33,438 nucleotides of DNA, taken from IMG/VR virus record IMGVR_UViG_3300010370_000124, positions 1 through 33,438 of that record; one strand, given 5' to 3'. Numbering within the stretch: the stretch's first letter is position 1; the number at the start of each line of letters is the position of its first letter. The position numbers and the translations under genes were made by a program. The stretch comes from a virus. The notes under the pieces were generated by a model. That model did not search any database. It was not told the origin of the DNA and saw only the letters and a list, made by a program, of their open reading frames with translations. This document shows, piece by piece, positions 1 through 10,000 of this stretch.

Positions 1-86
1 GAACATTTAGTCCAGTCATTGTCCCATTGAGGAACCTGAACAAAAGAGAGTGCCGCAAAGATGAAACCAAGAAAACTAAGAATCAT
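1..86 (-). CDS. Partial small membrane or exported protein (N-terminus only)
   Basis: The minus strand opens with ATG at 86, two bases after the stop of the upstream gene, and reads 28 codons without a stop to the window edge. The first 17 residues (MILSFLGFIFAALSFVQ) are strongly hydrophobic and are followed by a polar, Trp-rich stretch (VPQWDNDWTKC). This looks like a signal peptide or a single membrane anchor. The tight spacing to the signal-peptide gene at 89-496 suggests co-transcription with it. The gene is cut by the window edge, so neither length nor function can be judged. It could still be a chance ORF. Confidence 0.45.
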   Translation of the reverse strand, partial: MILSFLGFIFAALSFVQVPQWDNDWTKC

Positions 87-88
87 GA

Positions 89-496
89 TTAGTAACGATT
101 ACATCCGAACAATGCACCACCGATTGCTGCACCAACAGGAACAGACCAATAGTAACCATTTCCACGGCTCATACTGGCAGCGACGCCACCACCCAATAGA
201 GCACCCAATGCAGTCTGAGTGGGGTTACAATAAACAGCGTTGTTGTAGTACCTTGGCGCAGGTACTGGCGCTGGTGCAGGAGCATACTGCGGTTGTTGAT
301 AGGATACATCTCCACAAGGAACTTTATAGGATTGAGTCCTTACACTACCAGCAACATAGTTTCCATATCGATCATAATATCCAGGAACATAAGTTTCACG
401 AAACCTTGTGCAGGTCTGATACTCATATACCTGTTGAGCCTGAACTGGCACTGAGAACAGAGATGCAACCAGTGGAAGTAGAAGCAGTTTTTTCAT
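89..496 (-). CDS. Exported glycine-zipper protein
   Basis: The 135-aa product begins with a classical Sec signal peptide (MKKLLLLPLVASLFSVPVQA, likely cut after the AQA-type site near residue 20). A Tyr-rich region follows, with a pair of cysteines and a Pro/Ala stretch (PAPAPVPAP, about residues 73-81). The C-terminus has glycine-zipper spacing (ALGALLGGGVAASM and VGAAIGGALFG) like the 17-kDa surface antigen and Gly-zipper 2TM families, which insert into or associate with membranes. It presumably acts in the host periplasm or envelope, for example in lysis timing, superinfection exclusion or membrane modification, but that role is inference. It reads in the same direction as the partial membrane gene two bases downstream. 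Confidence 0.75.
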   Translation of the reverse strand: MKKLLLLPLVASLFSVPVQAQQVYEYQTCTRFRETYVPGYYDRYGNYVAGSVRTQSYKVPCGDVSYQQPQYAPAPAPVPAPRYYNNAVYCNPTQTALGALLGGGVAASMSRGNGYYWSVPVGAAIGGALFGCNRY

Positions 497-549
497 CGGT
501 TTGATGTGTTTGACGCCAGAATATCAGATATTTAGTGAATTGGCAAGGG

Positions 550-837
550 TCACCACATGTTTATGGGACATTCAGATTTTTTGAATTTCCACTTAACTTC
601 CATGTAACAACCACAGAGATAACATCTTTTACTTTCTTTATTGAACTTGGAACACTCAATACAGATTTTTTCGCGTTCTTTTATTTTTTCTTCTGAAACT
701 AAAACACCATCTCCTTCAGCAATTCCTTGTCCTACGGATTTAGCGAATGCTTGAAATCCTTTCATTTGTTCCCAAAAATCTGGATATTGATTCTCATCAA
801 TGAAATCTGGTAAGTTCTTTTTTTCCATAAGATTCAT
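550..837 (-). CDS. Small Cys-rich, probably zinc-binding phage protein
   Basis: This 95-aa protein has an acidic N-terminal half with aromatic residues and a C-terminal half with a cysteine array: C59-x2-C62, C72-x2-C75-x-C77 and C90 (CIECSKFN, RCYLCGCYM, SECP). The spacing suggests one or two zinc sites in a rubredoxin-like or zinc-ribbon fold. Small proteins with this CxxC...CxxCxC pattern recur in cyanomyoviruses, but I know of no assigned function. Two in-frame ATGs exist (837 and 828), and neither has a clear Shine-Dalgarno. The C-terminal Cys cluster makes it very unlikely to be a spurious ORF. Confidence 0.75.
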   Translation of the reverse strand: MNLMEKKNLPDFIDENQYPDFWEQMKGFQAFAKSVGQGIAEGDGVLVSEEKIKEREKICIECSKFNKESKRCYLCGCYMEVKWKFKKSECPINMW

Positions 838-847
838 TAAAAATAAA

Positions 848-880
848 AAACAGGGAATGTCAAAGTTGACAAGCCCTGTT
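848..880 (-). terminator. Intrinsic terminator after the 61-aa coiled-coil gene
   Basis: Read on the minus strand, an interrupted hairpin pairs ACAGGG with CCCTGT and, inside, TTGTCAA with TTGACA. A run of six U follows. It lies about 30 bases past the stop of the 909-1094 gene. Transcription of that short gene may therefore end here before the 95-aa gene. Confidence 0.6.
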
Positions 881-908
881 GATTTTGACTATAATAACTC
901 TGTTGCAG

Positions 909-1094
909 TTAAACAATAATATTAGGGCTTTGAGCAATTTGGAAAGCTTCTAGAGCTCCTTGAATTTTAATGAATTCTTCTTTTTTAGTATTAAATTCTT
1001 TTTCAAGTTCCATCAGTTCGGTTCTGAGGGTTTCTGCTTTCTCGGTTAATTCTTCAACCATATCGGAAAGCTTTTGCTTCTTTTCTTCGGTCAT
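909..1094 (-). CDS. Small coiled-coil protein
   Basis: The product is a 61-aa, highly charged protein from ATG at 1094 (MTEEKKQKLSDMVEELTEK...). A TTG nine bases upstream would add three residues, but the ATG is the simpler start. Residues 3 to about 50 are a nearly continuous helix with hydrophobic heptad spacing (Leu, Met, Leu, Leu, Leu, Phe), rich in Glu and Lys, so a homo-oligomeric coiled coil is likely. The last ten residues (IAQSPNIIV) are uncharged. No family is recognised. A strong hairpin terminator follows the gene. It could be a small scaffold or a regulator that binds a partner, but nothing in the sequence decides this. Confidence 0.65.
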   Translation of the reverse strand: MTEEKKQKLSDMVEELTEKAETLRTELMELEKEFNTKKEEFIKIQGALEAFQIAQSPNIIV

Positions 1095-1181
1095 AAATTT
1101 CAAGTATAAATGTACTTTGTAATTTTATTTAGTATCACAATTTTAGTCAAGTATTTGTTTCGGTTCGGTAATTTCTCCATA

Positions 1182-1189
1182 TATAAACT
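1182..1189 (+). promoter_or_regulatory. Weak late-promoter-like box
   Basis: TATAAACT matches six of eight positions of the T4 late box TATAAATA and lies 15 bases before the ATG at 1204. It sits between divergently read genes, where a promoter is needed. The match is poor and it is close to the start codon, so this is tentative. Confidence 0.3.
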
Positions 1190-1203
1190 AAAGAGTTTTG
1201 TTC

Positions 1204-1926
1204 ATGAATTTTAATTTTATTGACACGGATTTGATTTGCATTAACGATGAGTTAGAAGCAAATATAACAACGATATCTAATACAAATCATCTTATTATAA
1301 CAATTGATAATTTTCTAAAAAATCCAGAAGATCTTCAAGATATTGCAAGTAAACAATGTTTTGAAAAAATACCAGCAAATAAAAATGGAAGTCCTGGTTG
1401 GACTTCTATTACAAATTTGAAGTTTGATCAAATCGCAACTACAGCAAAATATCTAAGCGATAATTATTTTGATACATTTCACAATAATAAAGTAAGTTTT
1501 CAATTTAATTTATTTGAAGGAGGTATGCCTTGCAAATATACTTCCATCTTACCTCATGTCGATCAGTCTTTATCGGCATTTCAAATCTATCTCAACAATC
1601 CTGAAGATTGTTATGGAGGAACAAATTTTTATAAACACATTGAATCTGAATCTGATGTGAATGTAGAGTATTTGGATTCAGATTTTAAGAAAACAGAATC
1701 TTATCACAAATTTGATAATTATGTAAAAGAAACTTCTCAGAATAATTATAATACAATTTTAGATTCTAGACAAATTAATTCTTCAATTTGGCAATTAATA
1801 CATCATGTTGAAATGAAATATAATAGATTTGTAATGTATCCTTCTTATATTTTTCATAGCGCATATATTGAAAAAGAATGGTATCAAGATATCAAAAGAA
1901 TTGGCTTAGTTGGATTTTTAAACTAA
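1204..1926 (+). CDS. 2OG-Fe(II) oxygenase-like protein (DUF6445-type)
   Basis: The 240-aa product carries the iron-binding pattern of the cupin-fold 2-oxoglutarate/Fe(II) dioxygenases. A proximal HxD lies in LPHVDQS (H118, D120), a distal His in YPSYIFHSAYI (H218), and an Arg near the end that could bind 2OG (IKRIGLVGF, R232). This layout is seen in prolyl-hydroxylase-like and DUF6445 proteins common in marine phages. Substrates of the phage versions are unknown; protein side chains, nucleobases or glycans are possible. The start is ATG 1204, with AAGAG eight bases upstream; a TTG at 1198 is a weaker alternative. It is followed by an unrecognised 311-aa gene on the same strand, which could encode its substrate or partner. 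The oxygenase call rests on motifs only. Confidence 0.7.
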   Translation: MNFNFIDTDLICINDELEANITTISNTNHLIITIDNFLKNPEDLQDIASKQCFEKIPANKNGSPGWTSITNLKFDQIATTAKYLSDNYFDTFHNNKVSFQFNLFEGGMPCKYTSILPHVDQSLSAFQIYLNNPEDCYGGTNFYKHIESESDVNVEYLDSDFKKTESYHKFDNYVKETSQNNYNTILDSRQINSSIWQLIHHVEMKYNRFVMYPSYIFHSAYIEKEWYQDIKRIGLVGFLN

Positions 1927-1927
1927 C

Positions 1928-1935
1928 AATAAATA
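1928..1935 (+). promoter_or_regulatory. Late-promoter-like box
   Basis: AATAAATA matches seven of eight bases of the T4-type late box TATAAATA. It lies 26 bases before the ATG at 1961, a normal distance for a late promoter with a short leader. Confidence 0.45.
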
Positions 1936-1960
1936 TTACAAGACTACATTTTTCAAAAAA

Positions 1961-2896
1961 ATGGTATTTGCAGAGAAGTTTGTTGACATATATGATACTG
2001 GAGAATTTAATCATCTACTGAATGAAATTGTAATAGATGACATTAAACAGGTAACATCTTCTAATAGTTCTCCTTCTGGTGTATTAATTGAAAGAAATTT
2101 CACCAGAAATACTCATAGGATAGTTTTAGCACAATTTGCAGACAATGGCCATTTTGATCCTAGGTTACTGCAAATAGATTTTTTTAAGAATAAATGTCAG
2201 ACAGATTGGAAAATATTTGAAAATGGAATTCTATCAGAAAAATTATATAGTTTTAACACTTTGCCGATAGAAAATAGTTATGATGAAACATTAGAAACTA
2301 GAGATTCTATAAAAAATGTTTTTGATACTTGGAGTCCATATTATAAGAGATTTTTAGATTCCGTACTTAAATGTTTTGATGGAGAAAGTGAAAACTTTTT
2401 AAACGGATTATCTTTTAGTTGTAATGGATGGGGAGAAAATTATAATCCGTCTTTTGATCAAAAATTTAATCGTATTATTTGTCATGAATATCCAGACGCA
2501 CAATTTGATAGAGATAAAACAATAATTGAAAAATTATGCAATCTTTACAAAATAGTCGAAACTGATGATGATAAGAAGGATTTGGATTCTATTATTGAAA
2601 AAATAAAACCAATATTATCTAAAGAAAATTTAAAAATAAATTATAAATTAATTCAATCAAAATTAGAATACAAGGAAATTGAATTAACCATATATCCAAT
2701 GATTCACGAATTTAGAAATGATATATTTGTTTCTACTTTGAAATGTTTACACGAAAATTTCAAGTTTGATCTCAATGTTATTAAAGAACTTAATTCTTGG
2801 GAAAATGGAGAAAGAATGTTCGGATCTATTTCTTTAAAACTTATTAAGAGAGATAAGGTAGAAATTGAATCTATATGTTCTTATGGAACACTTTAA
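1961..2896 (+). CDS. Unrecognised 311-aa phage protein
   Basis: I do not recognise a family. The protein is soluble, rich in Asp, Glu, Asn and Lys, with no signal peptide or membrane segment. Residues about 190-230 are a charged helical stretch (DDDKKDLDSIIEKIK). A Gly/Trp-rich patch (CNGWGENYNP, about residues 154-163) and FADNGHFDPR (about 59-68) look like possible binding loops. It has its own late-like box and lies 34 bases after the oxygenase gene, so the two may be expressed together late. Its stop codon overlaps that of the converging adhesin gene on the other strand: a TTAA at 2893-2896 supplies both stops. That location suggests, but does not prove, a role linked to virion surface proteins. 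Confidence 0.7.
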   Translation: MVFAEKFVDIYDTGEFNHLLNEIVIDDIKQVTSSNSSPSGVLIERNFTRNTHRIVLAQFADNGHFDPRLLQIDFFKNKCQTDWKIFENGILSEKLYSFNTLPIENSYDETLETRDSIKNVFDTWSPYYKRFLDSVLKCFDGESENFLNGLSFSCNGWGENYNPSFDQKFNRIICHEYPDAQFDRDKTIIEKLCNLYKIVETDDDKKDLDSIIEKIKPILSKENLKINYKLIQSKLEYKEIELTIYPMIHEFRNDIFVSTLKCLHENFKFDLNVIKELNSWENGERMFGSISLKLIKRDKVEIESICSYGTL

Positions 2897-3957
2897 TTAT
2901 TTTGAGTCGATCCGGCTAACACAGCAGTACTTTGTATAGAAACAACTCGATTATATCCAATAATAGAAGTTCCTCCAGAAGCACCTGCACCGCCGGTTCC
3001 TCCTCCTCCGCCACCGCCGCCGCCTTGACAATTTCCTCCTGGACCAGTACCACCATTGGTTCCATTACTTCCAGCGGTAGAAGAAGCTCCCCAAGTTCCA
3101 CCATTTCCGCCGGCACCTCCAGTGCCACCACCATTTCCGGGACTAGTTGGCACAGCGCCAGTTGTTTCTGTAACTAAGGTTAATACTCCTCCAGAATAAC
3201 GATATCCCCTACCAACTCCACCTGATCCACCAGCAGTTCCACTATCACTACCACCCCCTACCCCACTATCACAAGCCTCGCAATATTGCCAACCAGCAAA
3301 GTCACACGAATATCCTCTTTTATTTCTTCCTCCACCACCTTCTTGTCCACCACCACCGCCGCCACCACCTCCGGCACCACCACCAGCGATACTTGCGCCT
3401 GTTCCTTCTATTGAAATATTAGATAATATAGTTAATGCATTTCTTCCGGCAGCACCAGCACCTCCAGTTCCACCATTTGCCCCGCCACCATTTCCACCAA
3501 TACCATTAAGAGTACTTGTGCCATTTACAGTACCTCTATGTCCAAATATACCACCACTGGTTAAAACTATTTTAATTGTTGCTCCAGCTCCCGCTGGAAC
3601 TGTTAATGCAGGATTGGTATTTTGTGAAATAATATTTCCGTTTACATTGATTGTTTTTTTGAGTGCGGAAGTATAATCAGATGTTCCAAATATGGTTTGT
3701 GCGTTTAGATTTTCTTCTACACCTGTAATATTAGCTGTGGCATTTGTATTGACTCCGTAAAATTGACTAAATGAAATTTCACCACTGGTAGGAACTCCAC
3801 CAGTTGTTCCAGCTGTAGGTACAAAAGAACCATTTCTATACAACTCACTGAGGGAAACCGATCCACTAGCAGTTTCTTTTATTTTAGTTCTGAGTTCAGT
3901 ATTAGCAGAAATAGAACCAGAAGATGTTACTGGATTGGTTACTACACTTATGGCCAT
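2893..3957 (-). CDS. Glycine-rich adhesin or short tail-fibre protein
   Basis: The product is 354 aa. Residues 1-70 form an N-terminal module common in marine phage virion proteins (TELRTKIKETASGSVSLSELYRNG, shortened: SGSVSLSELYRNG at 31-43, then FSQFYGVN at 63-70). It is followed by a beta-rich linker. The C-terminal half is dominated by glycine runs at about 151-205, 234-250 and 273-330, including a 9-Gly run near 312-320. Such Gly-rich stretches form stacked polyglycine-II helices in T-even gp38-type adhesins, with loops between them binding the receptor. Between two runs lies a Cys/aromatic loop (C218, C226, C229; a further Cys at 310). It is encoded next to the giant fibre gene and has its own late-like box. 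It probably sits at a fibre tip; the receptor is unknown. Confidence 0.7.
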   Translation of the reverse strand: MAISVVTNPVTSSGSISANTELRTKIKETASGSVSLSELYRNGSFVPTAGTTGGVPTSGEISFSQFYGVNTNATANITGVEENLNAQTIFGTSDYTSALKKTINVNGNIISQNTNPALTVPAGAGATIKIVLTSGGIFGHRGTVNGTSTLNGIGGNGGGANGGTGGAGAAGRNALTILSNISIEGTGASIAGGGAGGGGGGGGGQEGGGGRNKRGYSCDFAGWQYCEACDSGVGGGSDSGTAGGSGGVGRGYRYSGGVLTLVTETTGAVPTSPGNGGGTGGAGGNGGTWGASSTAGSNGTNGGTGPGGNCQGGGGGGGGGTGGAGASGGTSIIGYNRVVSIQSTAVLAGSTQNN

Positions 3958-3975
3958 TTTAGTATCTTTTTTAGT

Positions 3976-3983
3976 TATTTATT
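3976..3983 (-). promoter_or_regulatory. Late-promoter-like box upstream of the adhesin
   Basis: On the minus strand this reads AATAAATA, seven of eight bases of TATAAATA, 19 bases upstream of the adhesin ATG. It would let the adhesin be transcribed apart from the large fibre gene that precedes it. Confidence 0.45.
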
Positions 3984-4022
3984 TTTTAAATGATCAAAAT
4001 AACCAAATTCAAGTGCCTGAAA

Positions 4023-7000
4023 TTAATAATCGTAGAGACCATTCATGTATTTTTGTTCCATTTTATCAAGTCTATCAGAAAGTTCTTTGATTGCTTCAAT
4101 GAGAAGTGGAACGAGTTTTTCATACTTAACAACTAGGATTTCTTCACCCTCAAGTTCTTCTGTCTTAACTGCTTCTGGGAGAACTTTTTGTACCTCTTGA
4201 GCGGAAACACCAACTTGAGTGACACCTTTAACGAATCCAAGTTTCTCTGCCTTATCATTCCATGTGAATGTAAATCCATTTAGGGATAGAACTTTATCAA
4301 GGGCATTTTCAATTGTTACTCTATCGGTCTTTAAAGTATCATCTGATGCAGCAGCTGCAAAAGCAGTAATATCTCCTCTTACAAATAGACTTGCACTTGT
4401 TGGAGTTGTTATGTTTGGTCTCAAGTAGAAACTTGAGCAAACTCTCATCGTATCATTAGCAGTTGATGCGGAATTTGCAGAGAAAACTGGGAAGTGATTT
4501 GCTGATGAATCTGTTGCAGTGACATCTACAGTGTCCGTAGATGTTGAATTTCCACTGAAAGCACCTATAAATGTTGTTGCGGTTACTGTTCCAGATACGT
4601 TTACACCATGAGCTCCGACAACTAATCCACTTCCTGCAGCACATTGAACATTACTTGAGAATGTAGTAACTCCACTTACTGTAAGACCATTACTTGAGAT
4701 TCTTACACCATCTCCAACCCACAATTGTCTTGCGACACCCAAACCACCCGTTAATTGTACTGAACCAGTGGAAGAACTGGTTGATTGTGTATTGTTACTT
4801 ACAACTAAAGTACCAGCAATAGAAGAATTTCCAGTCGCACCATCAACGGTAAATCTATTTGTATTGACTACGATGGACCCAGTAGCACTTATGTTTAGAG
4901 TATTTAAATTGACAGTTCCTGCACTGAAACCACCGCCACTTCTAATAACAACACTAGCACCTGTAGTATCTGTTGAAGAAGTATCTAAACCATCCAGGTA
5001 ATCAGCATTTAAGTTTGTAACTTTAGTTAGAGAGCTGACTACAAATGGAGGTGTTCCAGAAACAAGTGTTCCAGTAGCAGTGGATGTATATTGTCTTGCG
5101 GAAACATCTCCAGAAGTTCCACAATTAATATTCATACTTCCTGCAGTTGGATTCGTAGCTCCAGGTCCAAAGGCACTAATAATACCAATGTTTGCATAAA
5201 TTCCCTCACCAGCGCCTGTTCCAGACAACCAGAGTTTACTTCCAATTCTTGCGTTTTGATAGTATAGAACACCACCATTAGCAGCGGTTCCCCCAGAACT
5301 TCCATACAGAGTAGTAATAATACCCGTATTAACATATGCAGTTGGAGCACCCATCCAACCAGTGACAACAGCAGTGGTTGTAAATCCAGTATTAACATAA
5401 GCAGTTGGAGCACCAAACCATCCATCAACAGGTGAAGCTGCTCCACCTAGATGAGAGTATCCTACAGTCGGAATGACCAATGTAGTGACAACTCCAATCT
5501 GTGCAAACATGTTGGTTATGACACCAACTGTACTACTAAAGTTTGTTATAACTCCAGCATTAATGTGAGCTAAAGGAGTTGCAAACTGATTATTTGCTCT
5601 GATTCCATTGGAGAATGTATTGGTAATCGTAAGAGTTGTGATTGTTGCAGCAAGACCAGTAATGCAAGTAATTAATCCAACTTGAGAATTTATTGTAGTG
5701 ATTGTAGCTGCAGTACCTGTTTGACAGGTAATAATACCATTTGTGATAAAGGCATCTTTTCTAACGGAAAGAGTGTCAATACCAACGTTATCTCCTCTAA
5801 ATTCTGTTGCTGTAATAATTCCAAGGTCACATCTTAAACTTCCAACAGAAAGTGTTCCTCCTACTGTACTAATTCCACCAAAAACAGAATTAAATGAATT
5901 TTCAAATCTAACTGTTGGATTTGTAAATGTTACTGCATATCCAATAAATTCTGCATTTTGGAATTCTGCAATTGAATTTGCATTGGTATGTCTAATCGTA
6001 TAATTTGTACCAACTCCTGCAAATCTAACAACTTTATTGATATCAATCTCATCAAAGTTTGCATTACCAATTGCTTGAGCCCCAGCAAATGTAACAGCAC
6101 CACCAACATATAAGTTCTTAACTTTTACTGTACCATTGACTTCCAATGCATCTTTAAAGTCAAAGATATCAAAACTCTGTCCGATACCTACTTTATCGAA
6201 AGTTAAGAAGTCACTATTCTTTTCTCTAGAAATCATTCCAAATCTACGCCAATCACTATCGGCATAGACATGTCCGATATATCCACCAGCATCTGGAGTA
6301 GCAAGTAGAGAAATGTCTCCGGACTTTCTAGCATCAGTTGGAGTTGCAATACCAACCGTAATTAGTTTTGGTTGAGAAGCAACACCCTTAACATAAAGAT
6401 CTCTTGTTTCTAAACCATCTTCAGAAGTATTTGTAAGTTTTTGTGAGAAGTTTACTGGACCATAGAATTGTGATGTTTGGTTATTGTTTTCGCCACCTTC
6501 TACAGTTAGTCTCTCTTTAACAACTAAATCATCAAAAATACCGCTATTTCTCTTAACGATTTCTGTATCGGAATCATCTCCAAAATAGGTTACAACAGGA
6601 GCTTCAAGAACTTCTTCTTCACCAGTTGCACCATTAATTTTAGTTGCACCAGAATAAAATTCACCCCTATCATTCATTCCAGTATAAACTACTGTACCAC
6701 CATCCTGCTCTCTTGCCTGTGAAATTGAAATTTCATCATTACTTAAAATTCTATCTTGTTTTATTGGTAGTGCAGTGGAGTAATTACCAGGACCATAGCC
6801 AAGATATTCAAAGGTATGTCCAGAAGCACGAAGAATAGATGGTCTACGTAATTCCATTGGGATAATACGTAGTTTTTTGATGATTGCTCCAGCAACCGCA
6901 GGAACTGCTAAAGTTGAAAACTGACCTCTAATAACTGTAAAACTATCTGCAACTGGATCTGAACCTAAACGAATGATTTCTGATCCAATTAGAACATAAT

Positions 7001-10000
7001 CACCCTTTGCAAATCCACTTGAACTTGCAAATGTAAGGGTTGTATCCGATTGAGTAATTGGTGTAGTTAAAGTAGTAGAAATTCCAGCATAAAGATAATT
7101 AGCTCTTCCACCTAAGTTTTCTTCTCCAGCGCCAAGAGATTTTCCGTTAGCCGAAATACCTCCCTTAAAAACTCTTACTTTGGTAAAATCACTTGATACA
7201 TTTGCAGTTGTAATTCCAGAAGAAAATGTAAAGGTATTAATTCCAATAACTTCACTAACAATGAATTTTTGTGAATAATAATTATTTGTAGATCCAAACC
7301 CTATCAGTTTGAACGAGTTTCCAGGAAGTAAACCATGTGCTTCTGTGCAACTTATTGTTGTAATTCCACTTTGTTTTGTTAAAGTTCCCGTGGCAATTCC
7401 TATAGATGGTCCACAATGTTGGACAAGTGGATATCTATAATCATTTCTATTGAAATAAGTAACACCAATTCCATTTGGATTTAAAATTTCAATACTTCTG
7501 GATGAAGGAATATTGATAATTTTAAATATTCCGTTCATTAAAGGATCTGCAAATCCACTAAGTTCTACAGAATCATTAATACTATTATTAATTTGTGTTA
7601 CTTGAACTACAGCAAAAGAACTTGGAGATCCTGCTGGATACGATGAAATAGTCATCGTATTTCCAACACCATAGGCAGATCCAGAGTCTACAAGTTGAAT
7701 GGACGAAATTGTATTGCCGATAGAAATCGTTGCTTTTACAGATCCATTTCTACCTTCAATTGAACCATTCTCAAGTTCTGCAGAGTAGAGAGTACTTGAT
7801 ACACCAGCCGAATTATTATATCCAGCACCTCCACTTACGAGAGAAATTGATTTGATGGAATTTAAATTATGATCATTATTTGTATAAAGAGTAACAGTTG
7901 TGTTCCCAGTTCCAGTGATTATTGCGCCAGTAATTGCATAACCAATTCTATTGTTGTCTAAGAAATAACTTAAACTTTCTTTTGTCAAAGACAACTTTTT
8001 ATCATTTGTTTGAACCTTTCCTAGGGGAGATAGTTCAGCGTAACTGATAGTTGCTTCTGGATCAATTACAACATTATCTCTATCAACTTGTGGATAAAGA
8101 TTTCTTACATCCTGATTGAATTTTCTTTCACTTATTCCAAATCCAACGTTAGGTTTCGGACTTACACTACCAGCAATTAAAGTTAATTGATATATACCAT
8201 CTTGACCATCAGCACCAGGAATTAATTTTTTAACTTCCTGACTTCTGTATATGAATATACTATCTCTATATTTTTCTCTCTGAACTAAAGGTAAAGCTTC
8301 AATTTGTTGTTGCGTTGATCTTTGGTTGGTTTGATTTAAAAATGTTCCAGGGTCACTACTAAGTCCAACATATTGGAAAGTTCTTGGACTTGGAGTTGAA
8401 TATACTTCAAAAGAACCATTGTATGGTATTAAAGAATTACCCGAAGTATTATTAGAACTTACTATATTAGTTATTTTAACCTTATCCCCAGGAACTAAAT
8501 TATGAGGTACTTCGGTTTTAATTGTTACCGTTCCTCCAGCATAGGCTGCATTAACAATAACTTTGGGGTTTCTTAATTGTGTAGCATCAGAAACTCCAGA
8601 GGTAATAAATGATACTGATCCAATACCAACATTTTTAGATTCTTGTAAAACAAATCCATCAGTTGGAGGTCTTGCATTGGTGAATTCTTTTGGAATTACA
8701 TAACGAACTTTATAAATTCTTTCATCCAAACCTCTATTATCAACTTTTCTCGTTACAAAAGTTGATCCAGTTTGATTGCCTAATATAGAAGTTCCGATAC
8801 CAACAATTCCATCATAAATTGTGTTGAAAAATGTTACTGGTGATCCGGTGATATACCATTGTTTTTCAGTTGTATCATACTGGATTGGATGTCCAGCTTC
8901 TCCTGGAAGTTTATCTGCAACCGCACTAACAATTCTTAATTTTCCTCCTCCATTTGAAATTCCGGTAAGAGTATTTCCAGAGTTTGTATCATTTAAAGTG
9001 GAAGATATTTTAATTTGATTTGCTGATAGTCCTGTTGTATATGCATAATAAATTTTATCTGCTACAATATTGTTTGGAACTTCTCCAGTATCACTATAAA
9101 TTCTTATTTTTTCTCCATTAAAGAGTTGATGAGTCCCTGTTAATGTGAAAATATTATTTACAATACTATTAATTCCTACGTTTCTTCCAACTGCATATAC
9201 TTTTTCAGCAGATGTTGATATTCCGCTTGGAGATTGCATTAAAATTGGACTCTTATAATTATTCTCTTGAGTTCCAATAATAATAGAAAGATTTAACTCT
9301 TCTCCTTTCTTAGCACCAATTTTGTAAGAATCAATTTGAGATGGAGGTACAATGTCAATACTCTTATAACCAGCAAGATATAATCTTTCTGTTTTAGCTG
9401 CTGATACTATTTTTTGAGAATCAAGAGATAACCATGTAACGTTTGTAGTTCTATTTACTGGTTCTCTTGGTGGAATGATATGTGTAATATAACCAACATC
9501 ATCTCTATCAAATGATTCTGGTCTAAATCCTGTGGATTCTAATGATATTGCTCCAAAGTTTGAGTTGGAGTTTGTAATTGATTGGTCACCACCAGATTCA
9601 GCAACAAAGTGTCTAGCGTATCCAATTGCGAAGATAGAAACACACTGAATAATAGCATTATTGCTACATTTCATGTGTGAAGATTCCCAACCATATCTGT
9701 AAATGGCACGAGAATTTATATGTAAAGGTTTATCGTTTTCAGCCGCAGTTATATTATCGTTATAAATTCCAGAAACAGGATCATATATTAAAAATGCATT
9801 ATCATCTTTTTGTAGGGAAATACCAGTAAATTGTGCAGTCAACATGGACTTAAATCCAGTTGCTTTAGATCCATCGGCATGAAGTCCATTCATACCATAT
9901 ACGGATCTCAATGTGCATGAGAAGATATATGGAGATGCCGATGATACACTATCCGATTCTACAATAACACTAGCATCTACAATATCTGCTGGAGATGGTA

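Noticed and set aside
61-504. 147-codon plus-strand frame opposite the glycine-zipper gene
   Set aside because: His/Gln-rich sequence with no family features, fully antisense to a gene with a clear signal peptide.
1198-1203. TTG start for the oxygenase-like gene
   Set aside because: The ATG at 1204 has better spacing to AAGAG and adds no missing residues.
2916-3134. Second minus-strand frame inside the adhesin gene
   Set aside because: Out-of-frame reading of the same GC-rich repeats gives Val/Leu/Glu runs with no start signal.
2932-3177. Ser/Thr-rich plus-strand frame in the adhesin gene
   Set aside because: It is the antisense reading of glycine codons, which yields Ser, Thr and Ala runs.
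5311-5740. CRISPR-like array from regularly spaced repeats
   Set aside because: The repeats are in frame, divergent and inside the fibre coding sequence.
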